64,000 bases of DNA from Nelumbo lutea (lineage: Eukaryota > Streptophyta > Magnoliopsida > Proteales > Nelumbonaceae): contig JAKGHH010000005.1 in assembly GCA_022828595.1 (NCBI GenBank), positions 57,407,655 to 57,471,654 of the forward strand, read 5' to 3'. This document shows positions 53,320 to 64,000 of this stretch, in pieces. The translations under genes were made by a program, and so were the position numbers. How positions within the stretch are numbered: position 1 is the stretch's first letter; the number at the start of each line of letters is the position of its first letter. The notes below the pieces were generated by a model. That model saw only the letters and a list, made by a program, of their open reading frames with translations, did not search any database and had not been told where the DNA came from.

Positions 53320-53760
53320 CTAGCAAGAAGCTTGCGAGTGGGTCGATCCAGCTCGGCTCTGCTTCAAGGACAGGAGCGACCTCCTCAGCTCCCCCCCCAC
53401 GAGAATTCTAGGCCGAAGTAAGTCCTCTATGTACACGGTTCTCATGGCATTGTGACTGGTGCTGGCTAACCAAGACAGAGCGTCGGCATCAGTATTCTCT
53501 AACCTCGGGATTTGCTTAATGAAGTGTGACTGGAAATTGAGCAGAGCCTCCTTTACCTTTGCCAAGTAGGTTATCATAGTTAGCTCGCGTGCTTTGTATT
53601 CGTCCATAACCTGGTTGACCACAACCTGGGAATCGCTGTAGATAACTATGTGTTTCGCTCTTACCTCTTGCGCTAGGGCCAGCCCGGCTATCAATGCCTT
53701 GTACTCTGCCTCATTGTTGGATGCCACGAACTCAAAGCGTAGCGCGTATTTCAATTTCAT
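53320..53760 (-). pseudogene. Second RNase H domain (aRNH type)
   Basis: FEFVASNNEAEYKALIAGLA (Glu of the active site), VIYSDSQVVVNQV (third Asp) and RLENTDADALSWLAS are conserved marks of the archaeal-type RNase H acquired by Tat elements. The first Asp, HVDGSSNQ, lies just upstream in the preceding frame before a TAG stop near 53800. Confidence 0.88.
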
Positions 53761-53799
53761 GCCACCCGGGCCGCGCAGGACTATTTCAGCCCTGCTGCC

Positions 53800-54252
53800 C
53801 TATTGGTTCGATGAGCCATCTACGTGAAGGATCCAGGGCTCCTCATCCCAGTTTGCGTTTGGCCTAACTAGGAGAGATGCCACCCTAGCGGCTACCTCAC
53901 GGGGTTCAGACTCTATTGGCTTGGGAGCTCTGGGCTCACCCGAACTAGGGATCTCGGGTTCAACCGGCCTGGGGACTTTGGAGCTGAACGTGCACTCGGC
54001 GATGAAATTTGCCAAGGCTTGGGTCTTAATAGCAGTTTGTGGCTTATACTGGAGGTCGTACTCGCTGAGCTCGATGGCCCACTTCGTCAGCCAACCGGAA
54101 ACCTCGGGCTTGAGTAAGACTTGCCTCAAAGGTTTGTCAGTCAAGACGAGGATAGTGTGAGCCTGGAAGTATGGGCGGAGTTTCCGAGCTGCAACTATTA
54201 GTGCATATGCCAACTTTTCTATCTGTGGGTATCTCGTCTCTACTCCCTGCAA
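53800..54252 (-). pseudogene. RT-linked RNase H remnant and linker
   Basis: GVETRYPQIEKLAYALIVAA, LRPYFQAHTILVLTDKPLRQ and WAIELSEYDLQYKPQTAIK are the Gypsy RT-connection/RNase H segment, followed by a Pro/Glu-rich linker and WILHVDGSSNQ, the start of the second RNase H. Confidence 0.88.
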
Positions 54253-54424
54253 AATTTTACTAACATAATAGATGGGTCGTTGGACCCGATCTACTTCTTT
54301 TTGTTAGTACCAAACTGACCACCTCATCGCTTGCCGAGAGGTACAGTTCTAAGACATCGCCCTCCTCGGGCCTGGTTAAGACCGGCACACTAGCGAGGTA
54401 TTTCTTGAGCTCGTCGAACGCGAG

Positions 54425-54784
54425 CTAGCAGTCTGGGGTCCATTCGAACCCTTTGCCTTTAATTGCCTTAAATAAAGGCAAACAGCGGTCTGCCGACTTG
54501 GACATAAAGCGGACTAGGGCAGCCGTGCGGCCATTTAACCTTTGGACCTCCTTCAATTTTTGGGGCGGTCTCATGTCTATGATTGCCTTAATCTTGTCCA
54601 GGTTGGCCTCAATGCTGTGCCGGTTAACGATGTGCCCTAGGAACTTGCCCGAGGTGACACCGAAGATACATTTGTTCGGATTTAGTCTCATGTTGAATTG
54701 TCTCAGGATTTGAAATACATAACACAAATTGTGTATTAATTTGTGCGAGAACTGTGTTTTGACGACATGTCGTCTACATAGCAC
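54425..54784 (-). pseudogene. Gypsy RT, thumb/connection part after a frameshift
   Basis: FQILRQFNMRLNPNKCIFGV, GKFLGHIVNRHSIEANLDKI and KEVQRLNGRTAALVRFMSKS continue the RT directly from the YVDD box in the frame ending at 54736; the two frames overlap by 49 bases, showing a small indel. Confidence 0.9.
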
Positions 54785-56109
54785 TCTATCTTCGTGCCAA
54801 TTAAGGGTTGAAACAGCTTATTCACAAGCCTTTGAAAGGTTGCCCCAACATTTTTTAATCCAAAGGGCATAACCTTGTAACAATATAGGCTGAACTCTGT
54901 GATGAACAAGGTCTTTTCCTCGTCGGCCGAATCCATTCTGATTTGGTTGTAGCCCGAATAGGCATCTAAGAAGCTCAGCAACTCATGCCCCAAGGTCGCG
55001 TCTATCAAGTGATCGATTATGGGCAATGGGAAGCAGTCTTTTGGGCAGGCCTGGTTCAGGTCGGTGTAGTTGACGCACATGCGCCACTTGTCGTTGGCCT
55101 TTTTTACTTGAATGAGGTTGGCTACCCAGCTCGGGTAATGGACTTCTCTTACGAAGTTGGTTGCGAGAAGCTCCGCGACCTCCTCATCGACTGCTTTCCA
55201 TCGCTCCGGGGCTAGGTTGCATTTCTTCTGTCTAACAGGCCTAACTTCAAGATCGGTATTAAGTTTGTGAGTTATAAGGCCAGGGTCAATACCAAGCATA
55301 TCGGCCACGAACCATGCAAAAATATCTAAATTTTGAAGTAAGAAACTTACCTGTTCGGATCGTAGAGATTCTTGAACGGAAGCACCGATCTGTAGCATCC
55401 GAGCTGGGTCCATAGTTGAAGTTGGGATCACGGTCGTTTCTTCTGTGGGCGCAGCTCGTTCTTCGCCTTGCTCCATAGGCCACTCCAGTTCGAGGTCGTC
55501 AGCTACCTTGGTTTTTCCCTTCAGGGTGGCAACATAGCACTTGCGGGACTCGAGCTGGTTGCCCCACGCTACTCCCACACCAAAGTCTGTAGGAAATTTC
55601 ATTGCCAAGTAGTAGGTGGAGACTACTGCCCGTAGGACATGAGTGATTGGCCGCCATATTATGGCATTGTATGGGGAGGGGATCGCGACCACCAGGAAAT
55701 CATGGTTGAGTTTGACCACACAGGACCATGTGCCGATTTCCACAGGTATTGTCACTTTCCCTAGGGGCCTGACTTCCTCTCTGCTGAAGCCCACCAGAGG
55801 AGTGTTTGCGGGCTTCAACTCGTTTCTCCACAACTGAAGTTGGTCAAACGCCAACTTGAAGAGAATGTTCGTCGAGCTGCCTGAATCAACAAGCACGCGC
55901 CTGACTTCGAAGTCGTTGATCCTTAGTTTTATGACAAGCACATCATCGTGGGGGTAGTGGACCCCTCGGGCATCGTCTTCTATGAAGAAAATTGGTTCCT
56001 CCATCTTCGGCCTCTTCGGAGGGTTCTGCTCTTCTCGAGTAGCTTCGCGAACTGACGCTCGAGCCGCTGCCAAAGTACAACCCGCTACTACCGAACCTCG
56101 CACTATCAT
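54736..56109 (-). pseudogene. Gypsy protease and reverse transcriptase
   Basis: The longest frame of the element, 457 aa. VRRVLVDSGSSTNILF is the aspartic protease active site (residues about 70-85). The RT follows with KWRMCVNYTDLNQACPKDCF, SFLDAYSGYNQIRM (first Asp), FGLKNVGATFQRLVNKLF and CYVDDM (catalytic YVDD), after which a frameshift ends the frame. Gypsy RT usually reads FGLKNAGATYQR, so some residues have drifted. Confidence 0.93.
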
Positions 56110-56145
56110 GTGGATGGCTCCCCGAACTGGCCTCTCTTCCGGAGG

Positions 56146-56221
56146 CTATCTTTGCGACTGTTCGGCCGGCCTGTTGCTGGACTCGGGAGCATCCTTACCG
56201 TGCTCCCCTTGCCGACCTGTC

Positions 56222-56252
<31 letters not shown>

Positions 56253-56400
56253 GTTGTTGTTGTTGTTGTTGTTGTTGTTGTACAAAATTTCTTAAGTACC
56301 CGCGACGGATGAGTTCCTCTATCTCATCGCGGAGATTATTACAATGCTCGGTACTATGACCATGGTCTCTATGGAAATTACAATACAATTTTTTGTTCAT
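56146..56400 (-). pseudogene. Gag C-terminal zinc-knuckle-like segment with poly-Gln/poly-Asn
   Basis: YCNFHRDHGHSTEHCNNLRD is the Cys/His segment found at the end of Tat-type Gag proteins (usual text YC.FH..HGH.TE.C), then IEELIRRGYLRNFV. A CAA/AAT microsatellite (56222-56280) has inserted a run of Gln and Asn after it. Confidence 0.85.
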
Positions 56401-56401
56401 C

Positions 56402-57993
56402 TCATTTGGGTTCTCTTTTAGGTGAGGTGGCCACTTCGTCTTTGATCGTCATCAAGATCTCAGCCCGTTTCGTGTTCAAGGGCGTGTAGTCTGTTCGACC
56501 TGCCATGTGAGCTCGGAACGGTTGGCTTGGTTTTGGCGCTCGAGCTGGATCTTTCCGGCTGTCTCCTTGATTGGGGAGTTCTTCTCTCTTTCTTTTTTCA
56601 AACTCGTCCCCAGTCCTTTGGTTGATCTCCTCCTCCGTTCGCATGAACTTGTCCGCGAGCTTAAGGAACTCAACAATGGTCGCGGGCTGGTTGGCCACTA
56701 TGTGCCACTTGAACTCCTTGTGTGTCACCCCCATCTTGGTCGCCGCGAGCTGAACTGCGAGGTCCAGGCGTGGGATCTGTAAGCGTGCATCGTTAAACCG
56801 CTTGATGTAGCTGTGGATGGGCTCCCCTTCCTTTTGGACCATGCCGAGGAGGCTCTCCTTGGTTCAGGGGCACCGCTTGTTGGTGACGAAGTGCGCGGTG
56901 AAGACTTGCACGAACTGGGCCCAGCTCCTTATTGACCCGGGGGTCAGGTTCCTGTACCAGGTGCGAGCCACTCCTCTGAAGGTGGTAGTGAAGGCTACGC
57001 ACATACAGGACTCGCTGGCCCTAGCCAGGTGCATCTGGGACTAGAAGGCATCGACATGGTTGCTGGGGTCAAAGGACCCATCATACTTGTCGAGTGGGGG
57101 GAGTTTGAAGTCTCTGGGCATAGGAACTGCAAGGAGTTATGATGATAGGGGGAAAGGGACTGAGAGGATAGGGGCAGCCTTTACCTCTTCCGAGCTCGCT
57201 TCTTCTTTGCCTCGGAGCTCAGGCAGAATGCGGGTTGCATTTCGGTGGCTTTGCCGACGGCGCCTCTGCTACTTGGAAGGCCCGGCGTTGGCACTTCTTG
57301 CCTCGGTGTTCCTGAGCTCGATGGACCTGGACTGCTGGAGGTAGTCTGCGGCTAAGGCGTTGAACCGGTTTTCGGTGTGCAGGGGGCCGTCTTGAGAGCG
57401 CTGAGGTGATGCTGATTTGATGGATCGGGTTCTTGGTCCACTGGCATGTGGCGAGGCGTGGGCAGCCGCTCTCTCTCTCCTACCGGGGGATGAAGCATGT
57501 CTTCTAGAGGGGCTCCGAGCTTGGGAAGCCTCCTGGTGGGGGCGCCCACCTTGATGGGAGGGCTTGGCTCACCTAACAGCAGGGTGCCGGGGTGGGAGCT
57601 ACAACTGACTTTGAGGCAGTTGGGGGAACTGCTGTTGGTAGTGGTATTGGGATACATGGCACAGCATCTGCTGCTGGTAGATTTGATGTTGTTGAACCTG
57701 CTGCATTTGGGATTGGATGGCCCGCATGCCATGCACCAGGTCATCAAGCTAGTTCTGGCTAGTTGTCGGGGGAACAATGGTTGGTTCAGCAAAGGTGGTT
57801 CCAACAGAGGGAGGAAGGGGACGCTCATGGCGGAAAGATTCACGGGCGCCACTGTTCGTGGCGCATTCAGGTTGGGGATCCCATCCACCGAAAGGGGGAT
57901 GGTGAACTGTCTAATGCACACCACGGGGACTTAAAGTTGTTCCTCGATGGCGTTCATCTCCGTGCTACGTCCGGCATTGCTGGAAGAAGCCAT
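56402..57993 (-). pseudogene. Gag polyprotein remnant
   Basis: The frame starts MASSSNAGRSTEMNAIEEQL at 57993 and can be followed to 56402 through stops and shifts. Recognisable parts are a Gln-rich region (MQQVQQHQIYQQQML), PRDFKLPPLDKYDGSFDPSN, VAFTTTFRGVARTWYRNL, HFVTNKRCP, and the intact frame 56402-56842 (EGEPIHSYIKRFNDARLQI...KLADKFMRTEEEIN). These are the retrotransposon Gag core motifs (YDG..DP..H, W...L, F......E). Confidence 0.85.
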
Positions 57994-58064
57994 GGGTGTT
58001 GGGGTTTCTTGGAAAAAAAGGTGCTATGAAAGTTTTAGAGGGAGGCTTTTAGAAGCGATTCCCA

Positions 58065-58078
58065 TAAACGGCGCCAAT
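58065..58078 (-). other. Primer-binding site
   Basis: ATTGGCGCCGTTTA on the minus strand directly after the 5' LTR; the TGGCGCC start complements a tRNA 3' end and is a common Gypsy/Tat primer site. It fixes the element's orientation. Confidence 0.85.
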
Positions 58079-58854
58079 TGATGGAGCGCAATCCGGTCGG
58101 TCTTAGCTGTCAATGATCTTACCTCTGACTGGAGCAAAAGGTGCCTGAAATGGGGAAGGAAGCAAGTAGTCACCGGGGAGGAACCCGGTGAGAGTGCTCC
58201 GAAGCTCAAGTTAGTATTTTTTCAAAGGCAAGATAAAAAACCAAATGCGCAAAGTTATCACGTACCTCCATTCTTGGGGGGAAGAGGGCCTTTTATAGCC
58301 ACTTCGCGCACTCACTCCCAAGCTTTTGTCAAGTCGGGTAACATTACCTCTGCACTTCTGCCAGTTCGGGTTTCATCACCTCTGCTGGGGCAGACAACCG
58401 CCACTGCTCTCTTTGTCAGAGTCATCTCTGTAACTGGAGGTGGCGGTGGCAGGTGGCCATTGAAGTGCGGCTGTCAAGCGTCAGATCCTAAGTCAGTCAG
58501 GCACACCGCCTCAGGATACGGACTCCTTTGGTGTCAGGTACGGTTGTTCAGTTCGGCGACCTGGAGACGAAGTGCCAGAGTGGTGTGTGAGGTGAAGTCT
58601 TGAGTTCGGATAGAAGTGTGGCCCGAGCTGCCCTGAGGTGGGCCAGTTCGGGTTGTTGCCCTTTGCGCTCCTCGTAAGGCTCGGGGTCAAAGGGAGAGTT
58701 CAGGCTCCTTTTGGGGAGCTCGGACTGCTAGTTCCTCCTCTCGGAGCTCGCGCCTTGAGCGCACTGCTATGCCAAGCTGTCGCTCCTGCCAGGTCACCCT
58801 CGATTTCTTCCACGTGTTGGGTGGCCAAGAGGTCAGGCCAAATCTTCCTCATCA
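58079..58854 (-). repeat. 5' LTR (right copy), 776 bp
   Basis: Same ends as the left copy (TGATGAGGAAGATTTGG ... GCGCTCCATCA on the minus strand). The minus-strand TATA box CTATAAAAGG at 58289-58298 would drive gag-pol transcription. Confidence 0.92.
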
Positions 58855-60369
58855 GGTAGTAATAGGAAGAGTCTGATGTGGACAACTGCATCTTATACTG
58901 TTGTGTTCTTTTCATTTATAACAACTTAGCTTATTTTTAAAACCCATTGCCTTTGCATGGTTACCACAATTTACTTAAGTCCCATTTAGGGATGTCAAAT
59001 GGATCAGGTTAAATGGTAAATTCGACTTGACCCAATCCTATAGAGTTGGGTTAGGGCCAAAATATTTGGCTTTTAAGGTCATATTAGGGTTTTGATTCTT
59101 CGATCTGAGTCAGATTTAGGTTTTGGGTGGCCCACACCACCAGGTCATGATACCCTATATATATACAAAATATTATTATAATTTTTTGACTTCTAACTCT
59201 ATAGCCTTAAAGATTAAGATTTATTTACATGTTGATTTTGGTTTTTTTTTAAATAGAAAAAATGACACCATATAATCTATAAAAGAATTTTCTAAACTTA
59301 AATAATTGGATTTTAGTTCTTCAAAACGTGTTTAAAAAGTACAATTGAAATGCTACATATCAGGTTGGATTGGTATCGTGTTAGACCCTATAGGGTTAAA
59401 TCTAGTTCAGGTTGGGCCACTGGAGGGTCGGGTTAGGATTGAGGCAAACCCCTGCTGACACATTAACATCACGTCTACCCACACACTCTATTGCACACAT
59501 TGGGCTGCACATGGGCTGGACTAGACTAATGAGCACCCAAGCCCAGCCCACTGTTGTCATTCTTGGGTTGAAGATTCCAGTCCTGGAAAAGGCCTAGTAG
59601 GAATATTGGGCCATTCTAGGCCCGATATCATTTTTTTCTTAAAGCCCAATATCATATAACTGGCATTACTTTAGTCCATGGTGAGTTTAGCATTGCTCTT
59701 GTGAATTCTCTTAAAATGTCAATACATATTCTACAGGTGGGTTCTCTAGCCGCTGGTGTCTGTGCCGTTAGGAGTAAATATTAACTTTGTTGCGTCATTC
59801 AGAGTTCAAGAGAATCGAGGTTAATTTTCTCAGCTCTAACGCACTGGTGTCTCTACTGTTAGGATTCAATACTGAATGGGGCATTGTAATGACAGAATGA
59901 GATACACTAATATGTCTTGTAATCACACAGCCAGCATACTGAAAAATCCAATTTTATTTCCTAAAATGGTGTTAGAGCAGGATGATTTGTTTATCCTGTT
60001 TTGAGCCCAGCACTAGTGTGTCATCTCAAGAGTTAAGAGGATTAGAGAAAGGTCAGGTTGGATTAGGGTCGGGGTTAGGGGTTCAGATCCTCAGGTTGGC
60101 CTAGGTTGTTTCCAATCCAACCTGACCCAGCCCCACTTGCACCCTATTGACTAGAGATTAACTCTGCCCGCTTAACAGCATTTCCTGTGGAAGCAAAAAA
60201 TGCAGCAAATGGATGTAAATTCCAAAAGCACAACCAACTAGGAGAACCTTATCCGATTGAGGTGATAAGTATTAAGCATATATATGATATATAGTATTTG
60301 GATTTCAATTTATGGTATACATGTAACCTAAGGCAGCTATCAGTTATATATAGAACATTAAAGTTATTT
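58855..60369. other. Intergenic DNA with hAT-like wording
   Basis: A TAGGGATGTCAAATGGATCA end at 58987 and a CTTGCACCCTA end near 60149 could be the two ends of a decayed hAT-type element; no duplication matches. Near 59745 and 59845 the words GGTGTCTGTGCCGTTAGGA and GGTGTCTCTACTGTTAGGA form a local repeat. No gene. Confidence 0.35.
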
Positions 60370-60545
60370 TATGCAGAGGCGGAGCTAATATTTTTTATTG
60401 AGGGGGCCAAAGCGTAATAAACATGGATAGGGGGGCAAAAGATAAAAAAACATTGGTAAGAGGGGCAAAATATATGTGAGATTTAAATAGCTATTATGAG
60501 GATTTTCAAGGCATAGGGGGGGCCATGGCTCCCCTATGCCACTCC
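60370..60545. mobile_element. Small GGGGCAAA-type element fragment
   Basis: Text GAGGCGGAGCTAAT...GGGGGCCAAAG...GGGGGGCCATGGCTCCCCTA. A similar stretch lies at 63640-63710 (GGGGGGGCAAAATTTAAGT, GGGGGGCCATGG). Two copies of one unclassified element. Confidence 0.5.
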
Positions 60546-62266
60546 CTCATTTTATGTATTTGCTAATTCTACTTTTACTCTTCACTAGAGAATGACCCTA
60601 GTACTAAGTACAGGGTAATTAAATGTGTGTATAATTTAGTTTGAAGTTTACTATTTAATTATCAAAAATTAAATTAAAAAATTAATATAGGTCTTACATC
60701 TTTGTAATTGACAATCTATTCTGACATATTTTATTTTTAAACTATTATTAATTTATGTTTTTTAATTTGATTTAAGATATTAAATGAGATCTTATTCGTA
60801 AACAGTAAACAATAGCCCACTTTATTTGGTATTTACTATTTATCTAATAAATTTATTTTTAAAAGTTAAATTAGGTTGTTTCCTAAAAGTTAAATCAAGT
60901 TTGTAATTAACAAAGTATTTTCTTTTTGAAAAAAAAAATCATTTAAAAACAAACGTGGGTTTATGGTAATCTTTTAATGGGTCCCACTATTTGTATTTAA
61001 TAGACTATGAATAAACATGTGTTAAGCTAATAAATAACAGTCTATTGAGGATGTTTAGGATTGAAACTACCCACTTTTTGAATCCTATTTCTTGAATTAA
61101 TAGGATGCCACGTGTCTAAATTGTGGTAGTGGGTTATGGGTTTTAACAGCAACTTCTCAAAAAATACCATGTTTCTAGCTTTCTAGAAAAATGAAAAGCC
61201 ACATGACTAAATGGTGGGGGTTGTAGGCTAGTAGTGGGATGTGGACTTTAGTAGGAATTTCTCAGAAATTGCCACGTATTTAGTTTTCCAGAAAATAAGA
61301 ATGTCACTTGTTTGAATGGTGGTAGTGGGTTGTTGGCTTTAGCAACAACTTCTCAAAAAAAATGTCACGTGTCTGAATGGTGGGGGGTTGTATCCTGAAG
61401 ACATTCCTTTGGAGGGATTTCATGATAGTTACTTCTGGATTTGTGAAGCAGGCCCCACACGGATAGCCTATAATGTTTGCTCATAAACCTGAAAAGCTCA
61501 AATAAGCTATTGTTCAGCATTTTCAGCCAAGAAATTCACTTTCCAGTGAAGTAGGAGTGATCATTTTTAACTCAGCCTTTTTTTTTTTTTAATTTGGTCC
61601 CTCTTTCATTGTATATAAATGTAATTTGAACAACCATTTTTCTTATCATTCAAATCCCTCTTATTAAGTATTATATTTGAGGGCTTAACACTGATTAACA
61701 TTTATTGAATACTATTTTTGACTAAAATACCCTATTTTTTAATTTAGTCTCTCTTTAAGTGTAAAGGTACCAAATGTGATTTGAGCTAGTACATTTCTCC
61801 TCATCCAATTATCTCTCATGAAGTCTTATATCAACCTAAAAATGGAATTGTTTTCTTGTTTGGTGGTGAATCAACAATTCAAACTTAAATGTGTAATTCC
61901 TTGATGTCATAATTAAAAAATAATAAATAATAAAAAATGAAAAAACACAAAAATATAATTTGTAGAAAATATTTGGTTATATCTGTAATATTGTATATTC
62001 ATCGTATTAAACAAAAATAAGTGATAAATAATAAGAATAATTTTTAGGTATAAAAATATAGAAATTTTTTATAACATATTATATATACATATGCACTCTT
62101 TATTTGTGTATGTTATATTAATATTACAATATGATATAAATAATATATATTATAAAATATTTTATATTAGAAAATATCTATATAAATATATTAAGTTGAA
62201 ATATGTATGAAGAAAAGCCTGAGAATGTAAGAAATGAAATATATAAGTAACTTTTGCCTTTTTCTC
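60546..62266. other. AT-rich intergenic DNA with a short repeated word
   Basis: Between 61050 and 61390 a unit of about 75-95 bases recurs about four times, each containing CCACGTGT or CACATG, TGAATGGTGG and AACTTCTCA. No gene. Confidence 0.45.
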
Positions 62267-62580
62267 TTAGAAATTACAAGAATTCCACATAAAGACAAAC
62301 CCCTTATGTGATTGACTTGTAATTGCCTCTATATTATTCGAAATTTACATAACTACCACATATAAAACAAACTTTTCATCTTGTAATTGCCTTTTATGGT
62401 ATTTTAAAATTACAAGACTACCACATACAAGACAAACCTTCCAATTTAATTGACTCTAAGGCATTCAAAAATTATATGAATGCCACATATAAGACAAATT
62501 TACTCTCTTTACAACAATGCCTCTATGATATTCGAAAATTATAGCAATGCCATATATAATTATTTACAATTATGCCTATA
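62267..62580. repeat. Minisatellite of about 80-90 bp units
   Basis: About four imperfect units, each with AAATTACAAGAATGCCACAT, AAGACAAAC and GCCTCTATGATATTCG. The same unit words occur around the hAT element at 32128-32639. Confidence 0.75.
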
Positions 62581-62666
62581 AAATAAAATGTCATCCATCT
62601 TCTCTCTCGCTTAATTCTCTCTCTCCTCCTATTCCTTATCTCAACTTTTATTTATTCATTTATGTA

Positions 62667-62667
<1 letters not shown>

Positions 62668-62750
<83 letters not shown>
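62668..62750. repeat. (ATT)n microsatellite, about 27 units
   Basis: Uninterrupted run of ATT. Confidence 0.95.
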
Positions 62751-63118
62751 CTAAGCATTTATTTATTTAATAAAGTTAAATAAATTATTTCAAATCAATA
62801 AAATAGAAAGAGATTTGATATTGAGAAAAAGATTTTAATAGACAATTATTTATTTATTTTACTAAACTATTTATTTTTTATTATTATCTAAGCATTTATT
62901 TATTTAATAAAATTAAATAAATTATTTATAAATCAATAAAACAAAATAAATTTGACATTGAGAGAAAGATTTTTATAGACATTTATTTATTTTTTTTTAT
63001 TATTTAAACATTTATTTAGTTAATAAAAGTAAATAAATTATTTATAAATCAATAAAATAAAGGAAATTTGACATTAAAAGAAGGATTTTAATAGACATTT
63101 ATTTATTTATTTAGAAAT
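62751..63118. repeat. Tandem repeat, three units of about 115-135 bp
   Basis: Each unit has CTAAGCATTTATTTATTTAA, AAATAAATTATTT, AAATCAATAAAA and TTGA-ATTGAGA-AAAGATTTT, starting near 62751, 62888 and 63002. Differences of several per unit. Confidence 0.8.
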
Positions 63119-63163
63119 AATTTACTAACAATTTATTCTTTCCCCTTGAGCCCAATATTTAGG

Positions 63164-63593
63164 TAGGGTTGTCAATGGGTCAGGTTCAACCTAATGGACC
63201 CGAACTAATTGAGCTGGTTCTAGTTCCAGGAACTAAAACCAACGAGTCGATTCTAGGTCTTGATGTAAGGTCCCAATTATTATTGGTTTAGAATATATAT
63301 ATATATATATATATATAATGTATAATATTATTAAATAAATAAATTATATATACTATACATATAATATATATAGAATATAAAATATATTATACATAAATAT
63401 TTATATTCTTATTTACTATAATCGAGTTTGTCAAGTCAGACCCGATTGTCTCAAGAACCAATCGGTTTAGTTTCGGTCCAAAAATTACAAACCCTATCGA
63501 GTTCGGGTCTAGATTCGGGTCCTCAACATTTCATGTTGGATCGGTTCCGGCTCCAATTGGCTCCAACCCAGGCCTGACCTTTTGATAGTTCTA
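63164..63593. mobile_element. Non-autonomous hAT element, 430 bp
   Basis: Perfect 8-bp duplication TATTTAGG (63156-63163 and 63594-63601). Ends TAGGGTTGTCAATGGGTCAG and, reverse-complemented, TAGAACTATCAAAAGGTCAG. A (TA)n run at 63294-63317 lies in the middle. Confidence 0.92.
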
Positions 63594-63917
63594 TATTTAG
63601 GGCTATCAATAGGTAGGTTTGAGCCTAATATTTATGAGGAAGGGGGGGGCAAAATTTAAGTGGAATGGGGGGCCATGGTTTCCTTGGGTCCCCTTGGTTC
63701 CATCCCTGAGGTTGGGATTAAACATATTCATAGGTCACGCCGTGATGTGACCTTTTCCTTTATATCAATCAAATATATTCAAATCTAAGTTTGAGCATGA
63801 CTAGACCATTGGGCCTAGATCTTGAGCCCAAGTCCAACCCCCATATAAAGCCCGAAGCTTGACCAAGAAATTGAGAAAAAATACTTGTATTCTTTATTCA
63901 ACATGCACCCAATATTT

Positions 63918-64000
63918 AGGATTGTTAATTGATTGGGTTTGGTTCTAGATAACTTGGACCAGTCATGTCCCAATAATAAATGAATAGTTACTTATTTATT
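63918..64000. mobile_element. Left end of another hAT-like element, cut by the window
   Basis: TAGGATTGTTAATTGATTGG followed by GGTTTGGTTCTAG resembles the family's left end. It sits in the same CCCAATATT context as the 63164 insertion. Confidence 0.45.

Larger units (their letters stand above)
49305..58854 (-). mobile_element. Ty3/Gypsy LTR retrotransposon, Tat-like, minus orientation, decayed
   Basis: Two LTRs of about 777 bp (49305-50082 and 58079-58854) bracket 8 kb. Reading the minus strand: 5' LTR, primer-binding site, gag, protease, RT, two RNase H regions, integrase, a non-coding/antisense-gene region, polypurine tract, 3' LTR. Integrase after RT/RNase H makes it Gypsy; a second RNase H domain and an extra antisense ORF point to the Tat group. 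Domains carry stops and frameshifts. The 5-bp target duplication is not evident (TTGGT left, GGTAG right). Much more GC-rich than its surroundings. Confidence 0.93.

Noticed and set aside
57352..57924. 190-codon minus-strand ORF in the gag region
   Set aside because: It is an out-of-frame reading of gag; the true gag frame, from MASSSNAG at 57993, carries the recognisable motifs despite stops.
49300..58860. A 5-bp target-site duplication for the Gypsy element
   Set aside because: Left flank TTGGT and right flank GGTAG share only GGT at shifted positions; not convincing, so I left the duplication undefined.
62547..62783. ORF with a long poly-Tyr stretch
   Set aside because: It is a translation of the ATT microsatellite.
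1..64000. tRNA, rRNA or organelle-derived segments
   Set aside because: I saw no cloverleaf with intact A/B boxes, no rRNA words and no recognisable chloroplast or mitochondrial genes; this needs tRNAscan-SE and organelle BLAST to exclude fully.

Overview
This is a stretch of plant nuclear DNA, almost certainly from a flowering plant. It has one intact host gene in about 64 kb, very AT-rich intergenic DNA, U2-type introns, many microsatellites, and a dense, nested set of plant-type transposable elements (LINE, PIF/Harbinger, hAT, Mutator-like, Tourist-like MITEs and a Ty3/Gypsy element of the Tat type). I cannot name the species.

Layout. 1-2586: low-complexity DNA with one doubtful small ORF. 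2587-7413: 5'-truncated LINE on the minus strand (ORF1 tail, endonuclease, reverse transcriptase, zinc-binding segment, RNase H), frameshifted throughout. 7721-12710: a decayed but complete-ended PIF/Harbinger transposon with Myb/SANT and DDE transposase remnants, split near its front by an 875-bp solo LTR. 12955-13242: Tourist-like MITE. 13357-17637: probable Mutator-like element carrying fragments of two unrelated host genes, a 4-coumarate:CoA-ligase-like fragment on the minus strand and a plant U-box E3 ligase fragment on the plus strand; the U-box fragment is split by a hAT element. 17688-18432: a second Mutator-like element inserted in a TAA microsatellite.

20600-26430: the only convincing host gene, on the minus strand. 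It encodes a 641-aa WRKY19-like protein with eleven Cys/His repeats and two EAR-like LxLxL motifs, a probable 3-kb intron in its 5' UTR, a pyrimidine-rich leader, and a GC-rich upstream region with a G-box.

26997-49300: intergenic DNA built largely from small DNA elements. These are Tourist-like MITEs, some head-to-tail sharing a TAA/TTA site; a family with GTTTTCAAAAC termini and 10-bp target duplications; near-palindromic hairpin elements; a 512-bp hAT element with perfect 8-bp duplications; foldback elements; and minisatellites. One 381-bp MITE (38690-39070) looks like an internal-deletion derivative of the Harbinger element at 7721.

49305-58854: a 9.55-kb Ty3/Gypsy (Tat-like) LTR retrotransposon in minus orientation, with two LTRs, primer-binding site, polypurine tract, gag, protease, RT, two RNase H regions and integrase, all disabled by stops and frameshifts. 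Between integrase and its 3' LTR it carries an opposite-strand gene with its own TATA box and a clean 88-bp intron, joining two ORFs into a 300-aa coiled-coil protein. 58855-64000: AT-rich DNA with tandem repeats, an ATT microsatellite and a hAT element with perfect 8-bp duplications.

The window tells mainly of successive transposon insertion, gene-fragment capture and decay around one transcription-factor-like gene. The most unusual items are the spliced antisense gene inside the retrotransposon and the multi-gene capture in the Mutator-like element.
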